The notes under the pieces: model-generated
Databases searched by the model: none
What the model was told of the DNA's origin: nothing
What the model saw: the letters and a program-made list of their open reading frames with translations, nothing else
Assembly (NCBI GenBank): GCA_916700875.1
Contig: CAKAKS010000031.1
Location: 11,689,624-11,753,623, forward strand
Reading direction: 5' to 3'
Source of the DNA: Sebastes aleutianus
Taxonomy: Eukaryota > Chordata > Actinopteri > Perciformes > Sebastidae
DNA length: 64,000 nucleotides
In this document: piece after piece, positions 22,401 to 33,394 of the stretch
Layout of the letters: every line of letters begins with the position of its first letter
How positions within the stretch are numbered: position 1 is the stretch's first letter
Program-made: the position numbers and the translations under genes

Positions 22401-23610
22401 ACATCAGAGTTCATTGTGTTTTGGGGTGAACTGTCCCTTTATACTAAGGATAGTTGAAGTGAGGACATTATTTACTGTGCATGTGCTCGTGTGTGTGTGT
22501 GCCTTTTACAAGACTCAGTGTCTCCCTGTAGAATTGGCCATTTTCTGTTGAATAAGTGGCTTCATTCAGAGTGATGGAGTGACTGGGAACCTGTGACAGT
22601 GTGTGTGAGAAATGACTTGTAATAGGCTATTACTGCACAAGACCTCCTCATCTCCAGCAGTCTGCCTCTGGGAACTTCACCGCCACTGGAGGGAATACAA
22701 AACACAGAGAGAGAGAGAGATTGAGATTGATTGGCATAGAGAGGTAAAGATGCCAGCTGGACAAAAAAGGCATCCAGAGAGATGATGTGTATGTCAACAC
22801 CGGGCCCAGCACATAAAGATAATTCAAGGGCTTATTTACCACCGTGTTCACCTTGTTCTAAGGCCAGGGGGATCAATTCACAAAGCTTCCTTGTAGGCTA
22901 CTGGTGGTGAAATTTATAAATCCTTTTGAAAAATCCTTTGATATTTCCTGAGAATGCTCTGTTTGAAAAATAAAATAACTAGGAAAGAGAAAAGCTGCTC
23001 GGGAAGCATAAGCTGTATCAGAAGCATCAGAACATTATTATAATTTTTTTTGTTTAGCTAAGTTTCTGTTTTTCAAACATTATGAATATTTCTGACAGTT
23101 CAATTACAGCAAATGGAAAGTGATTTATTTTACTAACTTCAAAAATCACTGGAACAAACAGAGCTCCCAAATAATCTATGAAGCAACAGGGATACAGCTG
23201 GGAAAACTTAACATAGGCTTACACATTCATACAATAACATTAGGTCTAGTCAAGCCAATACCGAAAGCTAAGCACTTAGAGAGGTTGGGGTGGTGGAAAG
23301 AGCTGCAGCAGCAAATGGCGTTGGAAAATATCAGCAGAGTACAATACAAAACAACTATATTGTCCAGTGAGAAATGTTAGGTTATAATAACCACACTGTA
23401 GACCTGAGAGTCTGTTTTCTTAAAAAGTCATAATACATTTTGGTGAGAAACAGCCAATCACTTAGATTCTAGAGCTTAAAATGATGTTACATGTGCCACA
23501 TCTTATATGATGTTTTGGATTACGGGTCAACAAATGATTGATTTGGTAACTAAGACACCATGCTTTGATCCCAACTGCAACAACTCTCATTAATCGGCTG
23601 ATTAGACTGT
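22401..23610. other. Unassigned sequence
   Basis: Short (GT)n near 22489-22500 and (GA)n near 22707-22722; nothing else recognised. Confidence 0.4.
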
Positions 23611-24135
23611 CAGGCTAAATAGGCATTATCAGTCGCTATAAGCCCCATAGATGTGGGTCAATAAACACCCACCAGTAGGTTTTATCATCTACTTACATGG
23701 TAGACCGTAGTAATTATGACAGGAGCAGAAGTGGAAGTCGGGCGCTCAAAACACAATGTTTTTCCCTAAACTTAACTAAGTGGATTTTTTTCCTAAACCT
23801 AAAGAAGTTATAGTTTTATTGCCTAAACCTAAAGAAATTGTAATTTAATTGCCTAAACCTAACTGTCTTTGTTGCCTAATCCCAAAGAAGTTGTAATTGT
23901 ATTGCCTAAAACTAACAGTTTGTTGTTGTCTAAACCTAAAGAAGTCGTAGTTTTGTTGCCTAAGAAGCTTTTTTGATTATGTTCAAAATGTAACGTTTCA
24001 TTCAGTTTTACAACATGTTAGAACATGTTGCATTTAAGTTTCACTTTCACTTTTACAATGTAATAGGTGTAGTAGGCCCCTATTGACCCACATCTATGGT
24101 GCTTATAGAGACTGATAATGCCTATTTAATGGCCT
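23611..24135. mobile_element. Inverted-repeat element with internal CCTAAAC tandem repeats
   Basis: Left end: CAGGCTAAATAGGCATTATC, then CTATAAGCCCCATAGATGTG and GGTCAATA. The right end repeats this inverted (TATTGACCCACATCTATGG, then GATAATGCCTATTTAATGGC and CTG), about 55-60 bp at high identity. The interior has about seven units of roughly 30 bp built on TTGCCTAAACCTAAAGAAGT. The ends are well preserved but no transposase is present. The internal CCTAAACCTAA words resemble those of family E. Confidence 0.8.
23764..23965 (+). repeat. Degenerate ~30-bp minisatellite
   Basis: Units of the form CCTAAACCTAAAGAAGT(T/C)(G/A)TA plus T-rich sequence repeat about seven times inside the element at 23611-24135, with drifting length and sequence. 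Confidence 0.7.
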
Positions 24136-25034
24136 GATAAGAGTTGAATCGGGTGCAGTATTCATACCTCTGCCTGGCTATTTCTCCGAGCAAAGCACGA
24201 GAGTGTTGTATTTTTAAGTTGTTTAAGCAATGCCAAACTGGTGGAAAAACACACAATTTCTCAGAAAAGAAATTTAATTAATTACAATTAGTGTTCATAA
24301 CATAAGCCTATAGTATCGTTGCATTGTCTAGGTTCAGGAACATCGAGGAAATCAATAAAAGAAGCAGCAATTTACTGAATTACCACATTGCTCCATTTCT
24401 TTACACTTTGAGAACTTTCCTAGAATCACAAGCTGGTTGCTCAGAATTGTATGTCGCTAAGTTAAGAGCGATTTCAGTGTACTGTCCGAAAGTTGGCCCC
24501 AGGTGAATTAAAAAAGGATGACAGTGTAGATATGGTTTAGATTGTTGGGAACTAAAGTTAACAAGAACACTGACCTACTGGTGCTTGAAGTGAGCATCCT
24601 CTGCGTGACTGCTCTGTGTAATGTCACTTTAACAGCCCTCCAAAAAGCACATAATATTTCACATCTGACTTGGCTATCTAAAAAGAAAATTGTTTTTGAA
24701 GAGAGAGGCGCTTGTGCCGCAACAGCTCTCTGACTCTGTCTCAATCTGATACAAACAAACCCAAAACAATCCCATACTGGGAAATGAAATGGAAGTGGCC
24801 AAAGAGCCCTAACTACAAATGGATCTGGCTTGCTGGCTCCCATCTGGACACCACTCAGCGACAATGAAGGTTTTGATGAGGAGCACTTCTCCCACTGTTA
24901 GCTCTAGTTTCTGCTGCCTGGACTGACCTATTGTTAATTCACTCATTTGTTTTTTGTTTTTTTATTTGTTTTGCCTTACATTTTTCTGTATTTATGTTGT
25001 TTTAACCAAGTTTCTTTTTTATGCTTTAAAAGAA
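24136..25034. other. Unassigned sequence
   Basis: No repeat or exon recognised. The right end becomes T-rich. Confidence 0.4.
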
Positions 25035-25161
25035 GGTTTGATTTATGCATTCATCTTTTGGTCAATTTGTGACCTGTCCATCTGCCTTTCATGCAGAGCA
25101 CTGCTGGGATCGGCTCCAGCTCCTGATAGATCATAAATGGATGGAAGGGAAATTGCAATCC
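25035..25161 (+). repeat. Fragment of a dispersed fish repeat tail
   Basis: CACTGCTGGGATCGGCTCCA followed by AAATGGATGGAAGGG resembles the GGATxGGCTCCAGC...GGATGGATGG tail common in teleost genomes. Short and diverged. Confidence 0.4.
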
Positions 25162-25191
25162 AGTGCCAGCTGCGGTACGTGTGAGATTCCT
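25162..25191 (+). repeat. 30-bp direct repeat, left copy
   Basis: Starts AGTGCCAGCTGCGGTAC and matches 26141-26170 at 28 of 30 positions. The pair brackets about 0.95 kb of retroposon-derived sequence. Confidence 0.75.
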
Positions 25192-25234
25192 GCTTTTCTG
25201 TCCCCAGAGACAAAACTAAACAGCGTTCAGTTTT

Positions 25235-25500
25235 TTTTGCATCATATATCTGGAACAAACTCCCAGAAAACCGCAGGTCCACTGCAACTCTCAGTTCTTT
25301 TAAATCAAGGCTGAAGCATTTTCTGTTTGCCGCTGCCTTTTATGAAATATTCATTTCATTTCACAGCACTGTAACTCTTATTCTTGCAGTTTATACCCGT
25401 CTTACTGTATCTTAGCTCGTTTTCTATTCTCTTGGCTCTTTAATAGCTGCTTTTAATTGTATTTGAATGTCATTTCGTGTGTAAATTGCAAATGTAAATC
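25235..25500 (+). mobile_element. L2-like LINE, reverse transcriptase C-terminus and 3' region
   Basis: A frame from 25242 to the TAG at 25413-25415 reads WNKLPENRR followed by SSFKSRLKHFLF. This is the conserved extreme C-terminus of L2-type LINE ORF2, where WNxLP and FKxxLKxxLF close the protein. After the stop the sequence continues into a T-rich 3' region, is broken by two SINE copies, and its likely tail is at 25950-26018. The element is strongly 5'-truncated and cannot be active. Confidence 0.8.
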
Positions 25501-25519
25501 AGCTTGTATTGTCACGCAT

Positions 25520-25757
25520 TGTTTTTTTTTGTACACAGCACAGCACACAGAGAAATTTACTCTCTGCATTTTACCCATCCTAGTATTAGGAGCAGTGGGC
25601 AGCTACTATATAGCACCCGGGGAGCAGTTTTTAAGTCTAGTGACTTGCTCAAGGGCACCCAGAAGGTGAACTGGTATCCCCCCAGCTACCGACTTGAGCC
25701 GGCGACCCCCCGGTTCCCAAGCCAAGTCCCTAACAACTGGGCTACTGCTGCCCCATA
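25520..25757 (-). mobile_element. tRNA-derived SINE, copy 2
   Basis: Read on the minus strand it starts GGGGCAGCAGTAGCCCAGTT, with an A-box-like TAGCCCAGTTGTTAGGG and a B-box-like GGCTCAAGTC, then a body with CTTGAGCAAGTCACTAGAC and CTGCTCCCCGGG. It ends with ATGCAGAGAGTAAATTTC and an A-rich tail (T run on the plus strand near 25523-25532). The 3' region matches the neighbouring SINE copy. Confidence 0.75.
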
Positions 25758-25918
25758 CGTGAAATTTCACCTCTGCATTTAAGCCATCATTGAGCTGCTG
25801 TGAAGCGCCCAGGGAGCAAATTGGGGCTTAGTGTCTTGCCCAAGGCTACACTACTGGGATCGAACCGCCAACCTTGCGGTTAAAGGACGACTCTACCCAC
25901 TGAGCTACACCTGCCCGA
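25758..25918 (-). mobile_element. tRNA-derived SINE, copy 1
   Basis: On the minus strand the head reads CGGGCAGGTGTAGCTCAGTG with A-box TAGCTCAGTGGGTAGAG (plus-strand 25891-25907) and B-box GGTTCGATCCC (plus 25857-25867), so it is clearly tRNA-derived. The body has GCCTTGGGCAAGACACTAAG and ends ATGCAGAGGTGAAATTTC like copy 2. The two copies lie head to tail in the same orientation. It is not a functional tRNA gene: the anticodon arm is imperfect and the 3' acceptor strand is absent. Confidence 0.8.
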
Positions 25919-25949
25919 GCCAGCCATGGTGTGTTTCTTTTGAGTTTTG

Positions 25950-26018
25950 AGTGGTGGAATGGTGAGCATTTTGAATTGCCTTGTTGCTTAAATGTGCTAT
26001 ATAAATAAACTTGATTTG
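25950..26018 (+). mobile_element. L2-like LINE 3' tail
   Basis: GAATTGCCTTGTTGC, then TGTGCTATATAAATAAAC and TTGATTTGCC, is the characteristic end of fish L2-type LINEs. It is most simply the tail of the fragment at 25235-25500, separated from it by the two SINE insertions. Confidence 0.7.
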
Positions 26019-26140
26019 CCTTCTACCCCAATTTTGTGAATATTTGTGCAGTTTTCTGTTAAAACTGAACCCATTTCAGTCCCATTCACAGTGAGCAGCA
26101 TTCTCCTGCCTGACCGAGAGCCCGTCCCACTGTGCCTGTA

Positions 26141-26170
26141 AGTGCCAGCTGCGGTACATGTGAGTTTCCT
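26141..26170 (+). repeat. 30-bp direct repeat, right copy
   Basis: Partner of 25162-25191 with two mismatches. Confidence 0.75.
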
Positions 26171-26904
26171 AATGGCAAACCGTCACAGCAGCCCAGTTTT
26201 GTAGTGAGCATTTTTTTACCGGGCTGTTAGCATAAACTCCTTATCCTGTCTGTGTCCTCTGGCAAGTTTATTTTTCTTCACTTAAAGAAAAAGAAATACA
26301 TGAATATGTGATTTAATATATGAAGCTTGAGAGTAAAGGATTTGGTTGGTACTCTATGCAAGTTCATTTTAGAGTCTCTTTGCTCTTTTTTTGCACTTTA
26401 GAAAAAAGTGATATCTATGCAAAAGACTTGAATACCTATACATCTTAATATTGAAATTTCCCTCAGACTAACACCTTTAGGCAGCAGTTGTGGATTAATT
26501 AAAAACTTTTTGACTTATATCATATGTTACCCCAGCAACGGAAAAAAAAAAGAAATGGAAAACCATCTGGTCATGATTTTCGCTGTATATCTTCATATGT
26601 GGCCCTAGGCTAGTAATACCAATAAATAAAAGGGCACTGCTACACATTTTCCTCAAGATATAATTACCTGCCATCTGAAATGACAAAAAATAATTCAAGT
26701 CACACTCACATTCCCCTCTTTATATGTAAGACATGTTTCAGATGCTGGCAGGGAAGGAGGAAATGGCTGTTTCTTTAAAGCCTCAAAGGAAGACCATAAG
26801 GAGAAAGGACTGTGATGGATGGACGTTAATGGACATCTGATGTTGGTAGAACTGTAAATTTGGAGGTTCACCTCTTTAGGCTGTTTAGCTGCGACCACCA
26901 TTTC
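26171..26904. other. Unassigned sequence
   Basis: Nothing recognised. Confidence 0.4.
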
Positions 26905-27022
26905 TATAGCTCATGCTGTCGGTGGGTCAGTCCACAAAATTTCCCCACAGCCACAGATTTTGCCCTAGGAGACTGAAATTTGGCATGGAGGTCAAGTGTG
27001 AGAGTGACTTATAACAAAAAAC
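26905..27022 (+). repeat. Dispersed repeat, left of MITE insertion
   Basis: GGTGGGTCAGTCCACAAAAT and GACTGAAATTTGGCATGGAG resemble a common fish repeat. Related sequence appears to continue after the MITE at 27326 (AAAGGTGCATAACTTC). Confidence 0.4.
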
Positions 27023-27325
27023 TGTCATGGTCCTGGGTTTTGGTTGTTTCCTGTTTTATTTTGAAAGTCACTCTCCTCTATGTCTTTTTCCCGCCTGTTT
27101 TCTATCTCACCTGTGTTTCATTTGTTAATTAGTCCCTTGTGTATTTAGTCTTTGTGCTTTCCCTCTTTCAGATGTCAGTTCGTCTGTGTTAGTCCCTCGT
27201 GTTCCTTGTTGGATACCTGCCCTGTTTTTACCACTTTTTGTTAATTAAAGCTCGCCTTTTGTTTCATTCATCCTGCCTGCCTGGTGTTCTGCATTTGGTT
27301 CTTCTTTTGAATTGAAACCGTTACA
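27023..27325 (+). mobile_element. Short element with TGTCATGGTCC / complement ends
   Basis: Starts TGTCATGGTCCTGG and ends with the complement of TGTAACGGTTTC, giving short imperfect inverted ends (TGT-A-GGT-C). The interior is T-rich with TTAGTCCCTTGTGTATTTAG and GTCAGTTCGTCTGTGTTAGT, sequence seen in many teleost genomes. It could be a MITE or a retroposon tail; the inverted ends favour a DNA element. Confidence 0.5.
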
Positions 27326-27720
27326 AAAGGTGCATAACTTCTAAAGGGATTCATGGCCAAACTCATGGACTATTTGTAGTAGACTCCTGTGGGAGGCATC
27401 AGCATGCACTCAGCAGAGTTCCATTTTTCATTAGTGATGTTTTGCCCCGCCCCCTACACTTTAGCCAGGCTCCCTTCCATAACTCATGAACTGTTTGTCA
27501 TATAGACTCTAGTGTGTAAGATGTCATACGAACCGTTGTATGAGGATACATTGCACGTGACGGACCTGGAATTGGAATTCCACGGTTTCGCCACACGAAA
27601 GTTGGCTTCAAAGCCCGACTTACTTCCTGAGGGCTTGGAGGCATGATTGCACCTAGCAGAGAGTTTCTCTTTCATTGGTGTGTATATCCTCTATACTTTA
27701 GCCACGCCCCCTTTTTTATG
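27326..27720 (+). repeat. Dispersed repeat, right of MITE insertion
   Basis: Two related segments, each with a TTTAGCCA(G/C)GC(T/C)CCCTT block (near 27461 and 27700) and a CTAGCAGAG/CTCAGCAGAG block, suggest an internal duplication of a fish repeat. Confidence 0.4.
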
Positions 27721-27908
27721 CGTACGTGGTCGCAGCTATTGCAAATTTGCGCTTTTTTCTTTTTTATATTTGGCTGTATTTCGCATTGTAATGTCCTGGT
27801 TCATTATTCTAATATTTTCTAAGCAAGATATTTGACTTTCACTGGTGCAGGGAAGCTCACTGAGCTACAATTACATAAGTGATGTAGAAAAATAAAAAAA
27901 ACCTGTAA

Positions 27909-28229
27909 TACCTCTTTCACACCAATGACCAGGGTCGGACCAGGGATATTTGACCCATGTTCAATCTTCTATTGTCAATTCAAACCAAGCCAGTCAACAC
28001 CAGGGTTAATCCCTGCTCATGGCAGTTCAGATACAACCTGGGTGACAACCTGGGAGCAATGCATGTTCAAATTATGTCACAACTGTCCCGTCTCGGTTGT
28101 TAGCAACCCTGGTGTGTGCCGTTCACATTGAAATCTACCCTGGTCTGACCCGCCTCCCGACCTGGGTCGTAAAGCCGAGTCGGTCAACGCTGGTTCAACC
28201 CTGGTTGATCCCTCGGTGTGAAAGGGGTA
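27909..28229. mobile_element. Small MITE with CCTCTTTCACACC ends
   Basis: TACCTCTTTCACACCAATG at the left is matched by the complement of TACCCCTTTCACACCGAGG at the right. Inside, ACCAGGGTTAATCCC and ACCCTGGTTGATCCC words recur in both orientations. The outer TA on each side could be a 2-bp target duplication. About 0.32 kb, no coding sequence. Confidence 0.75.
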
Positions 28230-29662
28230 TAAAATGTAATGCAATATAATAGCGCTGCAATACATCGCCCAAAATGTTTTTTTGTATTCTGTCAACTAAT
28301 GAAGCTTAGCGAAAGTTCAATCAGGAAGACTATTTTCACACTTACTGTCTTTATTTACATTCTCTCTCTTCCTGCTTCCAACTCAATCAGCTGACTGAGG
28401 GCGGTCACTCTTTTTAGTTTAACCAATTCCTGTGCTGCTGTCAGTTGTCACGTCAATGTTGGATCGACTTGACCCTCCTCCACCCGGTTCACTTCAAGTT
28501 TTCATCAGAACGGCATCCATGGGTCCTTCCACTGAACATCCATCCAGATCTTCAGCATTGCTCTGCCCCTTCACCACCACCACCACCACCACCAGTGTCC
28601 AGACTCCATCAGGGGGAATATTCCTGTTTAGGTCATGGCGTGACTTCCCTTGTCATATCACAATGGGGTTATCGCCTTTAACTTTTCCTATTGTGCACAC
28701 AAAGGTTCTATCTATTGGGTTGTTGTATTGAATCAGAGTGTAAAGGCGTCTATGTACGTCTCTCCTTTATATATAACTAAACTAATTCTCCATTTCCAAT
28801 AACCTCATAAACTAAGAACATTAATGTACATGATAGCCTATATGTGAGACATGATGTGGATCTGTGACTTAAAAGTCTTTCAGTTTAGCACTTTACTTTT
28901 TCTGTCACAGGCACAATTTCAGCTCCATAAATCAGGTACTAATGTATGGCAGTTCAATTTCTTTCCTCGGCGCATCTATCATTTAGACAAATAACACCTT
29001 AGCTGATGTTTTTTTACAAACATTCCAATCACACCGAAACTGTATCTGGTGGGAAGAAGACTCAAACTTCAGGCGGAGCAGTAAGTAAATGCCACAACAA
29101 TGATGAATGAGCTCGCTATAATCAGTCACTCATCTGACATTTTTGCAGTGGAGAAATTTGTGGCGTTCGCGGAAGACTAACTTGTGTGTAACTGTGACAA
29201 AGCCTGTATCACGTCATCTTTCTTCCAGATCATGAGCAGGAGAATGTAGAGACAAGGATGCGCGTGTGAGAGAGAAAGAGAATACAAATTAGCACTGCTC
29301 AGAGTACTGCTGATGTTAATTGTGATGAATTGTGTGCATGGGGGTCTTTTAAATAATCCACCCGGGAAAGTCAAATCACAGATGGCTTATGGCATGCTTC
29401 ACGCCCCGACTCCTGTACTTACCACCAGCCTCCTGAACTCTGTAGTATTATCATGTATTAGATATGGAACATGTCAATAATTAAAGTCCAGGCAGAATAC
29501 CAAGCATACAGTACATAAATTTGCAAGATTGTATCCAAGGTCCAGATACAAGTGCACACGAAAGATGGGCTCGTTGAAGGTATCCCCTTGAGTTGAACGT
29601 TTCAACTTGAGAGCAAAATATGCAATTGAGTTGTCTCACACGACACATGTACACACTCTGCA
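28230..29662. other. Unassigned sequence with (CAC)n
   Basis: A (CAC)7 run lies at about 28572-28593. Otherwise no repeat or exon is recognised. Confidence 0.4.
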
Positions 29663-29915
29663 CAATAACTACAGTGGCCGGCGCAAAAACGTGAATGACC
29701 CCATCTAGAGCCAGTGTTTGTTTTGTCCGTTCTGGGTTACTGTAGAAACATGGCGGCCCAGCTCCATATGTAGATCTAAACAGCTCACCCAAGGTAACGA
29801 AAACACAATGATTCTTATTTTCAGGTGATTAAACACTAAAGATATCATACTTATTAATATTATATTCCATCTTTGCCAATAGATCCCCCTAAAATGCTAC
29901 ACACTGGTCGGTTAA
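29663..29915 (-). mobile_element. Family C MITE, truncated copy
   Basis: Reverse-orientation match to 60574-60931: CCCCATCTAGAGCCAGTGTT, TACTGTAGAAACATGGCG, TTTTCAGGTGATTA and AATATTATATTCCAT occur in order. The last 15 bp keep a TTAA but are diverged, and about 110 bp are missing at the other end. Confidence 0.75.
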
Positions 29916-30645
29916 AGTTTTACAAATTTTATGGGATTTTTTTGCATTACCATTGAATGTATTTGCATTCAGTACTTATTTATTTATTTATTTATTTATA
30001 ACCGTCTCGCTGTTTACTGTTCACTCACAAAACGGAACATCCTCCTGCCGCTGCTTTAATTACTGCAAAAGCATTCAACACACGGCAACACCGGGTGGCT
30101 TGTATTGTGATACAGCTACAGAAAACGCACAGCGGTTAGTACTGATTGTTCGTCATGTTTTTTAATGGCTCATTTTTTTAATTCTTGCCAGAGAGTAAAA
30201 GGAGCCATGCTGAGCTGTTAGATGAAGAGCTGTAAGAGACAAGCTGTACACCTCCACCCCCCTGTGCGAGGTACAGCTTCTACTGTGCTCTGTTGTTGTG
30301 TGGAAAAAACTACTCACGTCTTGTGCGGCATGAAATCAGATCTCAGTTGCAATTATTTTTTGACTGATTTCTTTATCAAAACAGCATGTAATTGTTTGGC
30401 TGCGCTGGAAAAAGCAATAACAACTGGTGGGTACCAGTTGTGTCTGTTGTATTTCTGACAAAGAAGCTGCCGGTGAGTCATAGTATTAAACCTCACTTGC
30501 TGTTGCCAATAGACATGATACCTCACTGTCTTCCCACACAAAATTAAGTTAAATACTCTACTTCCAGCTGATAGCAAAACACGGGTTGATTGAGTTTATG
30601 TTGTAAAACTATGAGAAAGTATTCACTATGTAAATTTGCAGTGCT
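29916..30645. other. Unassigned sequence with (TTTA)n
   Basis: A (TTTA)6 run lies at about 29976-29999. Nothing else recognised. Confidence 0.4.
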
Positions 30646-31757
30646 TTAACCCCTTAAAACTCCTACGACCCGCCAGCCAATATTCTGTCTTTCAGAGGTT
30701 GTTGCGGGCTGAGTTTTCAAACTAGAGTGAAGATACTGATATCATATGAAAGTAGAGGAAATCCATTGGTACCAACCATGTTATACTAGCTTGGCGAGAA
30801 GATCGCTAAATAAGATTGCAAAGTTACGCTAAATTTTGGCGAGGAAAAACTGGCATGGCCATTTTCAAAGGGGTCGCTTGACTTCTCACCTCAATATATG
30901 TGAATGAAAATGGGTTCTATTGGTACCCACGAGTCTCCCCTTTACAGACATGCCCACGTTATGGTAATCACATGCAATTTGGGGCAAAACCATGCAGTTT
31001 TGTTAATGCAAATGTGTTATTTTCGCCTATTCTACAATTATGTTTAAATATTTCTGCATACTGGGGTCCCTAAACAGTCTTGTAATTACATAAATTGTAT
31101 GTCACTGGAAAGCTGTTACTCTTTTGAATCCAATCACAGCCTCATGAAACTTTACAACCATAAACTAAAGACCTAGAGCATTCAGAGGATGGATGTTTCC
31201 AGAACAAGAAGAAGAGCACACCATCTAATCACCGAAAAATGCAATTCTTGCAGAATTCTCCGAATATCAAACATTTTTAAACCAAATCATGGCTTTTTCT
31301 ACAGTGTTCCTCAAGGTCTTGGTGTCTTAATGTGGTATATTTGAGTGATTATTGATTATTTTTATCAATTCTCGAGTGGTAAATTTTTTTTAAAATATAG
31401 CACCAAATCTGTGTTACAAATAGTATCAACCCAAAAATTGCTGCAACACCTTATGAGTGATAATAGAGCATGGGAATGGCCATCATATACTTCTATCATA
31501 ATGTTCTTAGCCCTTGCACACTTTCACAATTTATTTTAAATAATTAATTAATTCATGTTTATTTCTGATCAGTGACTAGAACAACTTGACACACATTGCT
31601 GAGCTGCACCTCAAATTCATCTTTAGGTTCCCAGCTTTCAGATGATGTACACCACTTCTATGTGACATCTACTGCTGACCTGCTATCTCCCCCTGAAGAC
31701 CCCCTGTACCCCCTAAAAAAGACAAAAACGTGTCAATTGTGGGTCTCAGGGGGTTAA
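30646..31757 (+). mobile_element. Family F element, copy 1 (full length)
   Basis: Begins TTAACCCCTTAAAACTCC and ends with the complement of TTAACCCCCTGAGACC, so it has short inverted ends bounded by TTAA. The interior includes AATCCATTGGTACCAACCAT, GGCGAGGAAAAACTGGCATG, GTGAATGAAAATGGGTTCTA and AGACATGCCCAC. The same blocks occur inverted at 34536-35703 and in the same orientation at about 42470-43190. No transposase-like frame is present. Confidence 0.85.
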
Positions 31758-33084
31758 CGTTGCAGGTTACCATGGATGATCACTTTGGATATCAATATCA
31801 GATGTGTGAATTAGGCATGTGTGGTAAAAGGGTAAACTTTTTTCACTGGTATTAAAGTAGAATGAGGAGAGATTGAGCAGCAGTAATAGATCATCAAGGC
31901 AACCCACTGATGCGCAAAGGCTGAAATAATGTTTGGCCTGTATGAACACTCTCTATATTTGTGTGGATGTTCTACTTTCTGCAATCTCTCATACAGGAGA
32001 GTTATTATTTTTGTTTAAGCTGCATAGCGTAGCACTTTTGGGCAATTAAAAACACTCCTGTCATTGTCAAGGATGTCAAGAGACTTTGATAGTAATGGAA
32101 ATATAAGAGCATTTGCCAACTAAAGCACATAATCCAGCTACACACACTGCTGCTTCTCTACACAAATGAACATTTACTGTGTAAGTCCACTCCTTCTTTT
32201 TTTTTCCATTCTCTTTCTCGGCGAGTAAACAGGACGGATAAAGATAGAAAGACACATTTTTCTGTATTTAACCTAACGTTATACTCGCTGGGCGGTTCTC
32301 AAGAGGTGCAATATGGAGTCCTCCAGAGCTCTTTAAGGGAGTGCAGCAGCTCATAAATCTCCATCGCAACTCCACAGCACACATCAAGGAGACCGAAATG
32401 ACAAAACCCGTCGGCCAACATTCGGCGAATCTGTCCACGTTAGGGAGAGAGCGGAGAAACAAAACGATGCCAGGGCCCTGTCAATTCACGTAATGATGAT
32501 AAACAAACAAAAAATGTCAGCCTGTCTTCCATCAGCGTGTCCAAATCAGACCGCCATCTGCGTGAGGACGGATGCAGTCTGCCCGGTCTCTGTCTACCTG
32601 CTAGTTACTCCTCCTCTGCTTATTTACATATATTCTCAATAATGATGAGGGATGAGTTTGTGTGTGTGCAGGAATCAGGAATGTCTGCATTTTAACAAGG
32701 GCAGTTACTTGTGACATGTTTTCAGTACATTGCTGGAATTACAACCTTCATTGTTTATTATGCATATTACAAAGAAAAGCATCAAAATTAAAAAAATATA
32801 TACTTTTTCCTCCTGTATTCTTCCTTGTATTTATAGTTCAAAGGTTTGTTTTAGCATATTAATAGAGAGAGCGTTTCAAAGCAACTCATCTTTGATGTTA
32901 CATATATCACCATCAATGTGGGTAAAGCTTCTCTACAATTGCTTTGCTGTTGAGAAGTAATTGCATTTTCCTTTTGATGGGAATATGAGAGAACATGTCT
33001 ACAAATTCTCAGTAAAATTAATTGCTAATTTCTGTGCGTTTCCATCTAGTACTGTTATGCGAATGTTAGGAGTTGGTTCATCAA
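31758..33084. other. Unassigned sequence
   Basis: A CpG-richer patch lies at about 32215-32465 (GCTGGGCGGTTCTCAAG, GTCGGCCAACATTCGGCG). It could be an old repeat or a host element; not recognised. Confidence 0.4.
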
Positions 33085-33394
33085 AGCGTGAGTGGTTATA
33101 TGAAAATAGAAAAACCTAAGTAATCCATTGGTACCAACCATGTCATACTAGCCTGATGCGAAGGAAGTTAAATAACGCTCTGGACAATATTTGTCATTGT
33201 TTTGTGTTGTTAATTGATTTCTAATAATAAATGTATACATACATTTGCATAAAGCAAGCATATTTGCCCACTCCCATGTTGAGAAGAGTATTAAATACTT
33301 GACAAATCTCCCTTTAAGGTACATTTTGAACGGATAAAAAAAGTGTGTTTAATTGCGATTAAATGTGAATATTTGAATTGATTGGCAGCCCTAA
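33085..33394 (+). mobile_element. hAT-like fragment carrying a family F module
   Basis: The left part shares CCATTGGTACCAACCATGTC and ATACTAGC with family F, but the right part is different: CAATATTTGTCATTG, TTAATTGATTTCTAAT, then AATTGCGATTAAATG and a terminal GGCAGCCCTAA. The complement of that end, TTAGGGCTGCC, resembles hAT-type ends. No matching left end is seen, so the copy is truncated. Confidence 0.65.

Noticed and set aside
23764..23965. Interstitial telomere
   Set aside because: Units are about 30 bp and only partly CCTAAA-like; vertebrate telomere repeats would be exact 6-bp CCCTAA units.
25857..25918. Possible tRNA gene on the minus strand (A-box and B-box present)
   Set aside because: The 3' acceptor strand is missing and the sequence runs into a SINE body shared with the neighbouring copy.
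32268..32462. Minus-strand frame in a CpG-richer patch
   Set aside because: Short, no domain, and the sequence has the look of an old repeat.
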